Shown here: piece by piece, positions 34,801 through 48,014 of the stretch
Numbering within the stretch: position 1 is the first letter of the stretch
Layout: each line of letters opens with the position of its first letter
Assembly: GCA_030248065.1 (NCBI GenBank)
Contig: JASAMV010004113.1
Location: forward strand, 1 to 64,000
Reading direction: 5' to 3'
Length of the DNA: 64,000 nucleotides
DNA from: Rhynchonema sp. JSB1_4
Taxonomy: Eukaryota > Nematoda > Chromadorea > Monhysterida > Xyalidae
The notes under the pieces: generated by a model
Seen by the model: only the letters and a program-made list of their open reading frames with translations
Database searches by the model: none
What the model was told of the DNA's origin: nothing
Program-made: the position numbers and the translations under genes

Positions 34801-37800
34801 TGTCGCTCGTAGTGAATCCCTTTGGATAGTCAATTTTTTTGAACACACAATCTACTTTGGATCTCAATCGGCAGTTAACCTCCTAACAACTTCATACGCA
34901 AGTAACTGATAAAAAATAATTTAGGAGATTGTTTGGCTTCGTTCGATCTCAAAGTCAGCTGACAAAACAAAACCTCAAAAATCACACCATGGGGCGCCCA
35001 TAAAACCCGCGAAATGTTTCGCGCGCCCTCAAATGGTTTTTACCCACGTGCCTTGTATTACCGTTCATGTAATATTAACCAACCTGCCGTCTACGTCTAT
35101 GCTTGTGTGTTGATGGCGATCGATAAATTATACGTGCTTTCTATTTCCAACGTTTTGTGAGCCATTAATGTTTCAACAACACTGCAAATAGGGTCTAAAG
35201 AGTTGACAGAAACAATCCGCTCGTGCTTGAGAGCGTCCAAACAAATAAGAAGAAATCAACAAAAAAGAATGTTAGTGTTGAAACGGACAGGTTAGTTAGT
35301 TAGTTTATAGCGTCGACACCCACTCAATAATACATAAATAAGAAGAGTAAGTGAAAGAAGCATAATTACTAGACCGGGTTTGGAGTTTACGGACATGAAA
35401 ATAAATACAAAACAGGGTGTGCAAGTTACGGGAATGAAAAATAAATACAAAACCAGGACAGGAAAGGGTGAGAAGGTGGACGAAATCACGGACAGACAGA
35501 CACAGACAACATGCAGTCAGAAATTAAATGTACGCAGGCAGAGCCACAACAATGTACAACGGTGCAATACCGGACAGGTTGTGAGAGGGTTTGTACCGGT
35601 TATTATGGGCACTTTTGTCTGTCAGACTGCAACACGCGGGCAGTGCTCGAACGGGATTGCTTATCGGAATACGGGATATTAATCGGGACTGGACTTCTCA
35701 ACGGGACTGAAATTTTCCGGATCGGAATTGATTATCGGGATCGAGATTACATATACTTGCGGGCTGAAAAAAAACCGCTTTTTGGCAAAACCGTTGTATT
35801 TTTCAAGTGGCTTTTGAAAAAAAACGGTTTTTCCCCAAAATATTCCGAGAAATTTTCCAAGGTCGCGAAATGATGTTGTCAAAACCACTGTGTGGGCAAT
35901 CCATCGGCTCATGGCACTTTTTATACACACAGCGCATGCAACAGCACACGCCATTTTCTAAACAAAACGTACACTTTGAGCGAGTGTCATTCTTTGATGA
36001 CAGCTTTTTAATCTATCCGGTTTTCACTTGCTGCTTGACATAATACTTCTCTGCACTGTTGCAAGATTTGGGGATGTTTCATTTCAACTGATAACTGCAG
36101 AGAATAGATGCATTCATTGACGGCAGTAATGTAGCATGCACCCTGCGTGTGCGAGTGCCATGAGCTGGCGGATTGCCTTTACATTGGTGCTAAACAGTTC
36201 AAAATGACTATTTTTCAAGCTCCAAGTGCATTTTTGATCTGTTTCAGACCATTGCCCGACAAAATTTTCTCCAAAACAGGCGTTTTTGGACCATGGGTAT
36301 CCTTAAGTACAGGAAAAATATTTGGAAAAACGCGGTTTTTTCCAAAAGTATATTTTGCTTAAAAATACGGAAATACATTACAGTTTTTCGCACAATATTC
36401 GTCACATTACCGAAAATGTTTCGTTTTTGCATCCTGTAGCCGGGTTTAGGTTTAGGCTTACGTGGCCCAAAAAGTATCTTTTAAAAACACGCTCTCCACC
36501 GCGGTGCGTAAACTCCCTTTTGTCTCCCAAAACATTTGTGTGTTGAACGATGTTGCTGTTCGCGTAAGCACGCAACAAATTGAGGTCAGCCAGCTGGAAC
36601 TTGTCATCATATCTCTCGGCCCAATCTCTTTCTTTTGTTTGCGAAAACACGTGTAACCGACGCATTTTTTGAATCTGGCCAAGCAAGCTTTAAAATAAGT
36701 CGTCTCATGAGCTCGTGGCTGGACTATACGTCAGTTTTTGCAATTGAACTGATGTTTCAGCTTGCGAAAGTTTACAACGAAGTTGTGCGAGAGAACGATA
36801 AATACCGAGTTAGTATATCACATAATTGTTCGTTCATTATTTTTATGTCTTGTATCTCGTCCAGCACCTTGGTTGAATTTCGAACACCTGAGCGCTTCTC
36901 ACCGAGCTGTCCTACAATAATTGCCCTTGCCCACTGACTGTTTAGAAAATTGAAAACTTCTTTTTTTTAATTTTTTATGTTTACACAAAACTATTTTCCT
37001 GCAAGCTCTCGCACGCAATTAGTCTCTACCTCCGGTGCTAATCTGTGCATTTTCGCACGGATTTTATCAAACTCCACAGTCGCCGATACGAACGATTTCA
37101 TGCATAGTCACGCCACCCATTTCTACCACTAATTATTTATTTATTCTTTTCTCTCTTTGCAGACCGTGCTGGCGGCGACACAAGACAAGGCACTCAGTCG
37201 AATTGAACGACTGCGCGACGAGCGTACGCAGCTGAGGATTCGCATTGCCGAATTCGAGAACAACAATGTTCGTATGACATCTTACTTGGCACAGACACAC
37301 TGCTCGCGCACACACACTCTTTGTCAAGTCTGAATGTCTTCGAACACAGCACGTGCAGTCAACCCTGTTTATGGCGACCCTCTAGAAAGTGGAAGCCTCT
37401 TCATAGTGTTAAACTTGTTGCTTTCTCAACTTTTCATCGATAGCTCTTGAAAATAAATGCTTTTCGCCGGAATTGAATTCATTCTAGTCAAAATGTAATT
37501 TTCTTGTTCGCATTCTTGCAGAAACCGAATGTGGATACTGCCGAACGCATAAAAAAGCTCGAAGACTTGTTGGGCCGATGCAAGGAGAGCATCAAACTGC
37601 ACAAAGAGCGTATGAAATCGCTGGAAAACGAAAATGAAACGCTCAAAAAGACGGTCAGCACGTTGGAATCTGAAAATGTTAGTTGGCCGTTCGAATACAG
37701 AGTGTAGATTTATGAATCCCATTGAATCAGTTCAAAAGTTCAATACTTGTGCCTGTTTCAGTGCACGGATTCGGCGATCAGTGATTTGGTGAGCGAGCGA

Positions 37801-40800
37801 ATATCGGCCGAATGGAAAAGCAAGCTGAGCGAAGCCGAACAGCAGTGGGCGGTCAAGTTGGCTGATGCCGACGAGAAAAGGTGTGTCCACTGGGACCATA
37901 CGTGTTTACACGCTTTCTGGGTGCAATCTGTACCTAAACTTTCACATTTGCAGCTAAAAATTTTGAGGTTGAGTACAATGTAAACCAGAATTTTCGCATT
38001 TTGTGTACAAAACAGCATTCTTGTTGCAACTGCACCAAGTGAATGTTAAAAAAGAACAATGAGCCGGACATTCTACATTTGTTATTAGCACAGATCTCAG
38101 TTTTGTTCTGCTCCTGTGCATTGCAGCGTGATGGCGGTGGCGGAGACGAAACGTCAGATGCACGAACAGATGGAACACAAGGAGTCGCAGATGCAGCAAT
38201 TGTTGGGCAGATGTAGACAGGCGGAGAATGATGGTGGGTTTGGTGGAGGAGATGAGCGGGTGGGCATCAAACGGAACACACATATACCTGTTGCTGTTGT
38301 CTTGCTTTTGTCAAATCAACTCTATGAACGTTTGGGTTGTATTGATTTTGTTTAACCCAGGTACGGATAACGGGCGCCATACAAGCAATGTATTTTCTAA
38401 ATTTTTTGACGGCCAGCCACCTCAACACAGAAGCTCGACTGTTGTGTGTATCATGTCTGATTGGCCCGTCATCGTGCCGTAGTGTGGCAGTCCAGCAAAA
38501 TACAGTAAAATCACCCACCTGCTTGTCCGGTGTCCAACCGACCACAATATTGTGTCCGATTGCAGCCGCAGCAGCCGCCAATGCGCACGAACAGAAATTG
38601 GCGGAATTACGCAAAACTATTGACGATATGGACGCCGAGAAACGCGATTTGTTCGATCAGTTGTCGAAGACCAAGGCCGATGCCATTGAATTGGTGAAGG
38701 TGCGTTTGCGATTTGTGTGTTTCTGTGTCTTTTTGTGTTTTTTCGTTACATCTCTTCATTAATTTCACTCGTCACCAGCAACGTTTGTGTCATCGTATTC
38801 ATTCTGCAGCTGTTTGGCGTTTTTTTATTCCTGTTGAATGTGGTCGATTCGATCGTGTTCGTCTATTCACCTTGTTCTCGCAGGCGACAGAAGGCAAGAA
38901 GCTGGAGGGCGTGCGTGAGGATGCAGCGCGACAGGTGACAGAGTTGGAGGAGCAATGGCGGGTGAAATTAGAGAAACAGGCGGAGGAGCACAGCAAGCAA
39001 ATGCAGGCAAAGGTCGGTTATTGCCGGTGTTGTACATACCACAGTTGCAATGGGTGTCGTTCGTCCCGTGGTCCTGTTGTTTGTTCACTTGCTGAAATTT
39101 TGTAGTTGGCCTTCAGACCATTATTTTACCGTCATGTTCCTCCGCAAATTGCACAATGTAGTCAAGTGTCGTACAGCCTCGGCGATTGTCATCACACACG
39201 AGCAGCAAAGCCTGTTGTTGTCACGGTCTTATCGGCTGCCCCGCGAAATCCTGCAAGTTCATTGTATTGACCGATGGTGTGAAAAAGGCCTCTGGAACAG
39301 TATTCTGACGGAAACTCGAATTCTCAGCAAGCCTCCGGAACTTTCTGTCCGCCAGCTTGACAAAAGTCGACTAACAAAAAATCGCCCACGATTGGAAGTA
39401 GCGAGCTCGATGCCAACCCTGTCCCATTACCCTACCTATAATAAAAGCAGCAAAACCAGCTACAAGCGCCACCATCTTTTCATACATTGATTCATGTCAT
39501 CCACAATTCGGTTTTGCAGGAAGCCGACTTCGAGCGTCGCTTGCGTGAGCATGATGAACAAGCGCAATTGGCCATCGAGGAACGCGAAATGCAGAAAACG
39601 GCGTCGTTACTGCAGCAGGACCAGCGCAAGGATCAGTTGTTGGCTGAAATTGAGACGCTCAAAACGGTGCGTGCTCTCTGGCTGGGTATCGGTCCGATCC
39701 GATTCTGACCTTTGACTTATGGTATTCAAGCTTTATTATTTGACCGGCGTAAAACGGGTGTGAAATGACTAAATGAGTTTTTACGCTGGTTCAAAATGTA
39801 TAGATCTCGAAATACGCTTACCGGAGTGTTCCGCACAGAGCCCCCTCCAGATAGTGTTCGGACATTTTTTTCCCAATAGAGCACCAGGACTTTATATGGA
39901 AAACTCTGGTCAATATCAAATTCTCGGGTTGAACCGAACCGTGTGCTGATAGTGTCAGGTCCCATTGCTGCTGCGTCCGGTCAAGTGTGGTCGATATTTT
40001 ATTTCCGCCTGATGTTTCAGGACAAAATGCAACTGGAGACGGCGGTGTCGAAGGCGCAGGCCGAAAGATACACGGAGGCCGAACATCTAAAACAACAAAT
40101 GGAGAAACAGTCCCAAAAGCACAAAGACGAAATCAATGATGTCAAGGTATGTGGGGATTAAGGGATCGGTATCGGGGGGCATACCGATACCCGATACTGG
40201 GGATACCCCACATGTAGGAGGAAATTTGAGGGTTTCCTAGCCGGGCGCCTACACGTTTTAAGTGCCGACACCAAACATTGTCCGATTTCTGGTTTCCGCT
40301 GTGCTTTTGCTCGTTTCATAGTCTTGATCACTGATCACAGGCAGCTGCAAGTGCAAGAACACTCGCTATGAGTGATAAAAACGAACGCGCCTGTACTGTA
40401 TATTTGACGAATGTTTCTGTTGAAACTGGGCACAAACTTCCAAATTGGTTCAGGCACAACGGATAGTTGCTCTCGATAAACTTCGCGCCCAATTGGAGAA
40501 AGAAACGCAGAAAGTTCAGGATGAGCTGACAAAGGCCCGAACACAGCTGAAAGTGCTGGAGGACCAAAAAGTGGATTGGCAAGTACAACAGAACGCCACG
40601 GAGAATGAAATACAGGTACACGGACACAGACATCATCAGCAAATTTTGCGTATATTTTTGACATAAGATCATAATACAGAAAGTCAAAGAACAGCTGGAA
40701 TTGCTAACGACTTGTGAGGATGTGAACAAGGATTTGCAAACTCGTATCAAAGATATGGAGTCGGAACTGAGCGCGTTTCGCGAAGCAGCGAGCACAAATC

Positions 40801-43800
40801 AAGTATGTTTTTATCTGGTAATGTCTTTTTGGAACTATGTAATACTTCTATCAGATTCAAGTAATGCGTTCCAGCAAAACGCATAGTTTGGGAAACGTTT
40901 TGCAGACTGCAGCTAGTGAATCAGATGCCTTACGCGAACAGCTATCGCAGCGCGACCAACAACTGACCGAGTTACAGGCAAGTTTGCCAGCATATCTTCT
41001 TATAAAAACTGGTTTATACACTTTGTGCTGTCGCGATATAGGGTTGGATTTCTGAACGACTGAAGTGCATTACGTGATGAAAATTCACAAAGCACGTGCT
41101 GAACTGGTTGTGCCAGCTTTTTTACATGGTTGTTTGTAGCTTCTGTGTGTCTGTGTAGTGCGACTACATGGTTATGAGCAGTGCAACCGAGTGGTTTGCC
41201 TTGTCAGTCTACTTTATGTGCTGCCATTATCTCGGTGTACGGTAATAGTGCGCTGATGTCTAGCTGCAAGCAACGCTTGCTCAGGCATCCTGTCTTCATT
41301 TTCCCACCACGTTGTGGCTCTGTGGATCACGCGCCGGATATTTGATGTCCTTCTCTCAATATACTAATGTTTTGTCGAACACCGGAGGGGCCTCTACATT
41401 CGTTTTATGATGTAGATCAATACCTCTCTGGGTCATGGATTTTTTTAACCAAATTTAGTTGCTTTTTAGCTACTAATTTTTTTTTTGAAAAGCTAGTAAA
41501 TTTCCAAATTTAGCAGCCTAAAAGCTACTAAATTTTGTATGTTGGCCAAAAAAGCTAGTAAATTGGCTTTTCAGCGGCAAAAAAGCTGCTAAAGCTGTGA
41601 TTTTACTAGCTTCTTGCTACTAGCCCATTTTGAAAAAATAAACCCTGCTCTGGGTTCGAACTGTATTCAAGAACACTTTTGACGTGTTTGGTATTTTGGT
41701 TTTGCGAATTCCGTCTTATAATGGAGTTTTATCTAATGTGAACAATACATTCATTGCAGGATTCCATTGACTCGCTGCGTTCTGAGCTCAGCACCGCAGT
41801 GAACAACGCTGAGAACTTGCGCAAAACTTTGGACCAGACACAAGCTGACTTTGAGAAGCAAACGGCTGATTTGACCGAACAGGTCCGCATTTTTTCCAAT
41901 TCAATTTAATTTTGGCTTGGTAATTCGTCACTCTCAAAGTCCAATTGATCTTAGATTTCGAATCACGAGTCACATCAATCATCGACCAACGAGCGCATCG
42001 CGCAATTGACCGCTGAACTCGACTCAGCCAATGAGCGTGTACGAACGTTGGATGGCCAAGTGCAGACAGCCAATCAGCGTGTAGAAGAGAAAGAGGCGCA
42101 GCTTGACTTGTTGAAACAAGGTGGGATGGTTTGTTTTGCTGTAAACAATTGTGGTCAATTTATCAAACTGCAGTAAGTAAGTTTGAAATTGAAGAATGGT
42201 CTCAACCGTTTTTTAATGCTCAGAAATCGAGCGCAAGGAGGTCGATTTTCGATCGCGACTTGACGAACTAATTCAAAGCAAATCGCTGGAAACTAATGAC
42301 ATCAAGGCCGAACTAGATCGATCGAAAGAGGAAGAACTGACAAGAGTCAAGTCCGAATTTGAAAGTGAGCACAATTCTAATCATGTCTTTGCTTGCATAA
42401 CAAGCATAATTGCCCTTCGAATTTAAGCTAAAATAACAGAGCATGTATGGGACTATCGAATCTTTATCTCTCAGCGCAACTGCGTCAGACCGACGAACGC
42501 TTTTTGGAACTGCAATTGATTCTAAAGACATCCCAAGATTCGGAGCGGACGCTCAGAGGGCAGCTGTCGACATCGGTCGAAAAGTTGTCAGGTAGTTGGG
42601 CCACTAGTCTTTGACTCCTTATGCCAGCAAATTGCACATTGATCTGAACGTTATTCCCGCTTTTTCAGGTACCGAAGAACTTGTGACCAAGAAAAACAAG
42701 ACGATCAAGAAACTGACCAGCGACATCGAAACGCTGAAGGAATCAATGGCCGCACTGCTGGACCAGAAAAATGTTCGCTTTCTTATCTTTTCCATTTTTT
42801 CTTTTTACCAGAAAAAACCAACGCCACAGAAAAAGAATGTATAGCAGTGTTTTTTTCACATCGTTTAAACCGTGCATATATTTTCGGTCATTTATACCAA
42901 GCGGACAGAAAACAAAAATCGAGAAATTGCAGGCATCTGATGATGCTCTCTCGCACATGACCACCGAGAAAGCGCAACTGCAGAAACAATTGGACCAGCT
43001 GACGTCTGTTCCGTTATTTCTTACCTCATATTTTCTGAACTGCCAAAAATTGATCATTTTTTGTAGCGCCGACGTTGACGCGAAGCGGAACGAACTCGAG
43101 CGGTTGTTGTTGGTCGAGACTCAGTACAACGAACTGTTGTTGTCGAATGCCGGCACTTCGGACCAGCTCAGGACGCAAGTGCAGGACTTAGATGGTTAGA
43201 TGTGTTGTTGGTTTCCGAGTTCTCGTCGTACACAGATTTTTTGAACTCGGGATAAAAAGAAATGATGTCACTAATTTCGAGCAGCGTGAAAGCTGTTGCC
43301 AGACTTCAAAAAATGAACAGCGCTTGTGCCGATCGAAATTAGTGGCATCGCTAAATGTCCGAATAATGTTCTAAATTAAAATATCCAAGTGACGAAGTGC
43401 GCCCCGATCCGATCACCAAGTTTGATATCGCTCAGTGCTTTACATTTTCGTTCCAGCCAAGTGTTTGCATCTGGAGAATTCCCTGTCTGAGACCGAGCGG
43501 TGGCGTGCCGAAGCGGAATCGCAACGTGACGATACGTTGCAACAATTGAGCGAGTCTGAGCGAGAGCTGCAGAACATCGAGACGCAAGTCAATGAGCTCA
43601 AACAGAGGATCACCGAACGAGATAAGGAAATCAGCAACTATCAACAGCAAAGTGGGCGGATTTTTTCTTTTTTATTTATTTTCGTATTTGTTACGACCGT
43701 AATCCACGTTGAATTGCATATCAGCTGGCCAAGTAGTAAGAGCATAATTGATTGCAGTCATCACCAAAGACCGGCTGCTCACGCACAATGAGGAGGCGTG

Positions 43801-46800
43801 CACGTCACTGGAGCACGAGCTAAAAGGCAGAGAGGCGCAGATCGCTGAGCTTAAACAACAAGTGAAGAACAAGGAATTGAGGATTGAGACGATCACGACG
43901 GAGAGGGAGAGTTTGAAGGAGGTAATAAATAGGCCGGTCTGTACGCACTTTGCTGTGGCATCCAGGGTCCGATTTTGTCACATCACAGGTATCACATCAT
44001 TTGCGATCCTTTCGCTTTTCGAATATGCGAATTCTCAAAAAATTGTTGATAACATATTTTGACCATCACCAAGCAAAATGCGTACCGGTCATGCTGACTG
44101 GCTGGCGTGCACCCGTTGCCTGATCATCAAGGTGGTCTGACTGTTTGTGATGTTTCAGGAATTGAGCGAGGCGCGATCAGCAGTGAATGAGCTGGATGGT
44201 CGCACGGCCGAATGCAGCGGATTGCGCGCCGAAATGGCCGAGATCCAACAACGATGCGACGCGTTGGAGACGGACAAACACGCGCTGCACTCGGAGAAAA
44301 TCAAACTGCAGCAGGTTCGACAGATTCTGGCTGCCGATTTGGAGACAACAAAAATTTTAGGACTTTTTGTATTCTCGTTCACAGGAGCTGGAGTTGAGAG
44401 ACAGGTCGTTGGCCGAACGTGACCAAACATTGGATTCACTGACGAACGAATGCTCGAATCGCGATAAAACAATTGAAATGTTGAATTCGGAAATGTTAGA
44501 ACTGAAGCGCGATCGGGATTCGTTGCAACAGAGCCAGGCCAATGCTGGGTTAGTCCTGTTGATTTATTTTGGTTATTATTTATGCGCACGGGTATGTCTG
44601 TTCCTTTCTTATTTTTCCGTTGTTTGTTACAAGTGAACAAGCTAATTTTATCGTCCAATTGTTGCAGCAAAACAGCGGCTAGTGAACGACAGGCGATGGA
44701 GAGCACGCTGGCCGAGCTGAAACAAAAGCTGGCCGAAGAAGAGACGACTGTTGCCGGTCAGTTCGTGGTTTTCGTCGCTTTCTGTCATTTTATGCGGTTT
44801 TTGGATTTTTTTTAAATAGTGGATCTGTTTTCAGCTTTGGAAACGCGAGCAGCGGAATGCGACCAACTGAACACGCAAGTCAGTTCACTCGAAGCGCGCA
44901 CGCTTGAATTCGAACTTTCGCTGGCGACCAAGACCAATGATTTGTTGGCAGCCAACAATCAGGTTCGGGCGACATTTTTAGTCTGCCTAGAATTACATAC
45001 TTTCCAGCGTTTTCGCGGCTGAAAATTACGAAAGAAATTGGTCGATCTTAATTTCATTACAAAACAGTTATCGCTTCCACCAGAATCTCGATCTATAATG
45101 AAGCGCTCATGTTATCTGATTCCAGCTGGAGGCGTTGAAATTGGAATTGGCGCACGCAAAGTCGGAATATGATGAACTAAAGTTGACCTGCAAAGAGCTG
45201 GAGGATAAAATGGTAACGGTTTTGCGGAAAACTTTCATTTTTTGGAAAAATGTTGTGCATTTCATTTGAATTGGGCTGGACTCGTTTGCCATACAGCAGT
45301 CGGGCAGCACCGACGCCGATTCGCGCGTGGCCACTTACAAGAAGAAAGCTGAGCAAATGGTTGCACAGGTCAAGAAAGAGTTACAGGTACATACAATGCT
45401 GTTATTGAATTTGACTTTTTCTGCCACGCCACTTTTGTTCACTCCACAAATTCTATAACCAATTATCATTCAGTCGCAAATCACGGAAGTGACGCACGAG
45501 CGCGACCGGCTACAGACGCAGCTCGAAGAGCGACGCATTGAGTTCGACGCGATGACCAATGAAATCAATGTGCTCAAATCCGAGTTGCAGGTTGGTCGAT
45601 GTTTCGTCAGGACCAGCGGGCAATCATATTCAAATGACCCTGATTCAGGCGAGCGAATCTGTTCAGCAACGTGTCGTATCGCTGGAATCACAAGTGCAGC
45701 AGGCCGAAAGTCAACAATCCGAGAAGGACCGACGTGAACAGACGTTGAATGAAGAGTTGGAACGTTTGAAATCGGAGTTGGCCGCGTACAAGGACCTGGA
45801 ATCGATGAAACTGAAATTGGAGGAACGGGTGCTCGAGTTGCAGGGCAATCAGAATGAACAGGTGGGTTTGGTGAATGCTTGACTCAATGTCCAATGTATA
45901 GACGTAGCGTTTGCGAAAACGCCGCAATGTCTGAGCCGGGAAGCTGCATTGTTGTTGTTTTTGTGTGGTTCACGTACGCAGCTAGGTGATTGGTTTAAGT
46001 TTTTATCGCGTCAATTTACAACATTTGACTGCGTTATTTTTAGGTGAAACTGATGGCCAAAGAGTTCGATGCGAAATGGCGAGATGCGGAGGCGCGACAT
46101 CAGGAGGAATTGAATGCAGCTTACTGTTAGTTCTCAGTATGCCGGCCCGTTAATCTGCCTGGTTGACCAAGCCAATTATGTATAACTTTCAGCGAAATCC
46201 GACCAAGACAAACAGCGCGTGTCGCGTGAATACCAGAAAGAGGTGAAGCAGTTGTACAAGGACTTGAATGATAAGACGGACAAGTTCGAAAGCATCAGGA
46301 ACGGATATGAACAGAAGATCAAGGTTGGTTCGGTAACGATGTGATATGGTGTAGCGTACGTGCTTTTTTGTTCATCGCGTTTACGTCACATTTTGTGGTT
46401 GCTGTTGCAGGAACGCGACACAGAAATCCAGAATCTACAACAGCAACTCAGTATTGCATCCACCGTAAGTTATGTGACTGACACGTTGCTCTCTCAACAC
46501 CAAGGCTGAGTTGAAATGTACTTCACCGCGCTGTGATATACCGCGGCTGATCAGGTGTTCACAAGAAACGCTGATGTTTCACAAATGCTTGTAATCGGCA
46601 CCACTATCAGTTTTACATCGTGGCGGTCTGGGCTGGCTTGCTCAGACTCGGTGTTAGGCCTACCGTCAGTAGGTTATTGCTTCATGACACCTCTGGAGGA
46701 GCATCTATCCAAAGGCAAGGATTCAATCTACAACCCTACCTAATTGCAGGAGCACGCCCCATCGCACGAGGCGTCTGCGCTGCACGAGCGTGTGGTGCTG

Positions 46801-48014
46801 TTGGAGCAACAGCTGCGCGCCACCGAGGAACGACATAAGTACGTCGTGTACAGACAGATATTCATTATCGGTGTTGGCTTCACGTTTGTCATCGTATTTG
46901 TCCATTGGTGTCTGCTGTTCATTGCGTTGTTTTGTAAGGCGTAGATGATGATTGGTCGAGTTGAAAAATTATTATGATTTTGAATTGTTCGAAACCGTGT
47001 CAACTGAATCGCACGAAAATATCCACATTATGACACAAACAATATGCAGGGAGCGACTGCTTTCATTCTTCCACCATGTGTGTGTGTGTGTGTGCCTTTT
47101 CTCAGTATTATTTCACTTTCACCTAATGAGTTTCTGCTGACACGAAAAAGATATCAAACAAACGACATTCACATTTGATTGTTTTTTTCAGCCGTGAACT
47201 GGAGCTACTGGCCAGCGCAGCGACTACCTCACAGAATTATGCCAACAGCAATCCACCTGTGCCTAAACCGCTCGAATTAAACATGCACAACGAAGTACGA
47301 CCTTCGCGTATTTTTCATTCGAACTGTTTTTCATTTTACAAAAACGGCAATCATTATTTTCAGCCGCTACGGAGTGTAGATTTGAGCGACAGCCTACAGT
47401 CGCCGAATTTTGCTGAGCCGACGGAGGCTGAAGTAAGCGAACAAATGGGATTCGAATCTATTTTGCTCAGAATTTGCCTGTGACAACTGTTAGAACATTG
47501 TTCTGAATACCTTTTTGTACATTTGTTCATGTTTCTAAATAGCCGATCCACACTGTTTCTGTAAGTTTTCGCCAAATTTTCGTACCCGACTCATTTCTGA
47601 ATTTCTCATGGTTGAGGTTTTTGTCAAAACTCTTTTTTGGTGTCTTCAACTTCAAAACTGGTATCGGCTCCTGGGTGGGTGGCGGATGTTTGTTTTTGTC
47701 AGCCACAAACTTTGCGTTTGTCTTGCAGTATCTACGTAACGTTTTATACCGCTACATTACGGAGAGGGAAACGCTCGGCAGAGAAACTGCGGTAGGTTAC
47801 ATTATTTGATTCATGTGGTCGTCGATTCCATCACAATAACTACAGTTTGCGCACGTGAAGCAGTAGCTGATAGTAATTTTCGTTCCAGACGCTGACCAAA
47901 GTGATCGGCACGGTGTGCAAGTTCACGCCACAACAAATGGCACAAGCGTTGTCAAAGGAGGAGGCGCGACAAACGCATTGGATTGCCATGCCCGGCGGTC
48001 AGGCACACAAATGA
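31893..48014 (+). CDS. GOLGA4: Golgin-245-type GRIP-domain golgin (GOLGA4-like)
   Basis: Long coiled-coil tether of the trans-Golgi that captures endosome-derived vesicles. Exons: 31893-31958, 32197-32247, 32372-32452, 32983-33095, 33742-33827, 34247-34356, 36761-36808, 37163-37267, 37522-37677, 37762-37880, 38127-38233, 38566-38699, 38884-39012, 39520-39666, 40021-40146, 40454-40615, 40680-40802, 40906-40977, 41760-41882, 41955-42120, 42224-42364, 42475-42591, 42669-42772, 42909-43003, 43067-43194, 43457-43651, 43758-43921, 44159-44314, 44385-44548, 44668-44756, 44835-44962, 45126-45212, 45297-45386, 45474-45590, 45649-45861, 46044-46125, 46193-46323, 46411-46464, 46750-46838, 47192-47294, 47364-47432, 47543-47560, 47729-47791, 47889-48014. 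They sum to 4947 bases, 1648 residues in one frame. The N-terminus MFKNLKEKVEKRLAEE resembles golgin-245. A Ser-rich linker is followed by LQGRAANYKDKYRD and LAKVYNEVVRENDKYR, a golgin-245 block, then ~1,200 residues of coiled coil. The C-terminal GRIP domain contains YLRNVLYRYITERETLGRE, with the Arl1-binding Tyr, and CKFTPQQMAQAL. The intron after 40977 uses a GC donor. Confidence 0.94.
32725..32924. mobile_element. Short hAT-like MITE, TAGGTGCAA family, in golgin intron 3
   Basis: 200 bp, ends CATAGGTTTTTTTAG and CATAGTTTTTTTTC (reverse strand), perfect 8-bp duplication TTGTGGTC (32717-32724, 32925-32932). The inside is almost only AGGTGCAA/TTGCACCTA words in both orientations. An internally deleted relative of 26401-27526 and 62925-63709. 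Confidence 0.88.
34880..35713. mobile_element. Dispersed repeat, copy 2, in golgin intron 6
   Basis: Same family as 30024-30597. It is interrupted by about 278 bp (roughly 35295-35572) flanked by CGGACAGGTT on both sides, which looks like a 10-bp target duplication of a further insertion without obvious inverted ends. Confidence 0.65.
35748..36372. mobile_element. A-rich TATACTTGCGGG element, interrupted copy
   Basis: 35748-35885 and about 36178-36372 match consecutive parts of the element at 57017-57440 (AAAAAAACCG words, GTTGTCAAAACC, GGTGCTAAACAGTTCAAAATG, TTTGGACCATGGGTATCCTT). About 290 bp of unrelated sequence separates them. In golgin intron 6. Confidence 0.6.
41434..41647. mobile_element. 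hAT-like MITE with TAGCTACTA words in golgin intron 18
   Basis: Ends CATGGATTTTTTT and CAGGGTTTATTTTTTC (reverse strand), perfect 8-bp duplication CTCTGGGT (41426-41433, 41648-41655). It has the same plan as the TAGGTGCAA elements, but the internal word is TAGCTACTAAATT and its complement. 214 bp. Confidence 0.85.
43245..43440. repeat. Small intronic repeat with CACTAATTTCGA inverted ends
   Basis: GATGTCACTAATTTCGA at 43264 and TCGAAATTAGTGGCATC near 43335 are inverted copies. The following GATCCGATCACCAAGTTTGA is related to segments near 34780-34810 and 49730-49775. A dispersed short repeat, class not determined. Confidence 0.45.
47079..47096. repeat. TG dinucleotide microsatellite
   Basis: About nine TG units in golgin intron 39. 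Confidence 0.85.

Noticed and set aside
37885..38065. Possible further TAGGTGCAA-type element in golgin intron 10
   Set aside because: Similar plan (GGGTGCAA, TTGCAACTGCACC, GTGAATGTTAAAAAAG), but too decayed to find ends or a target duplication.
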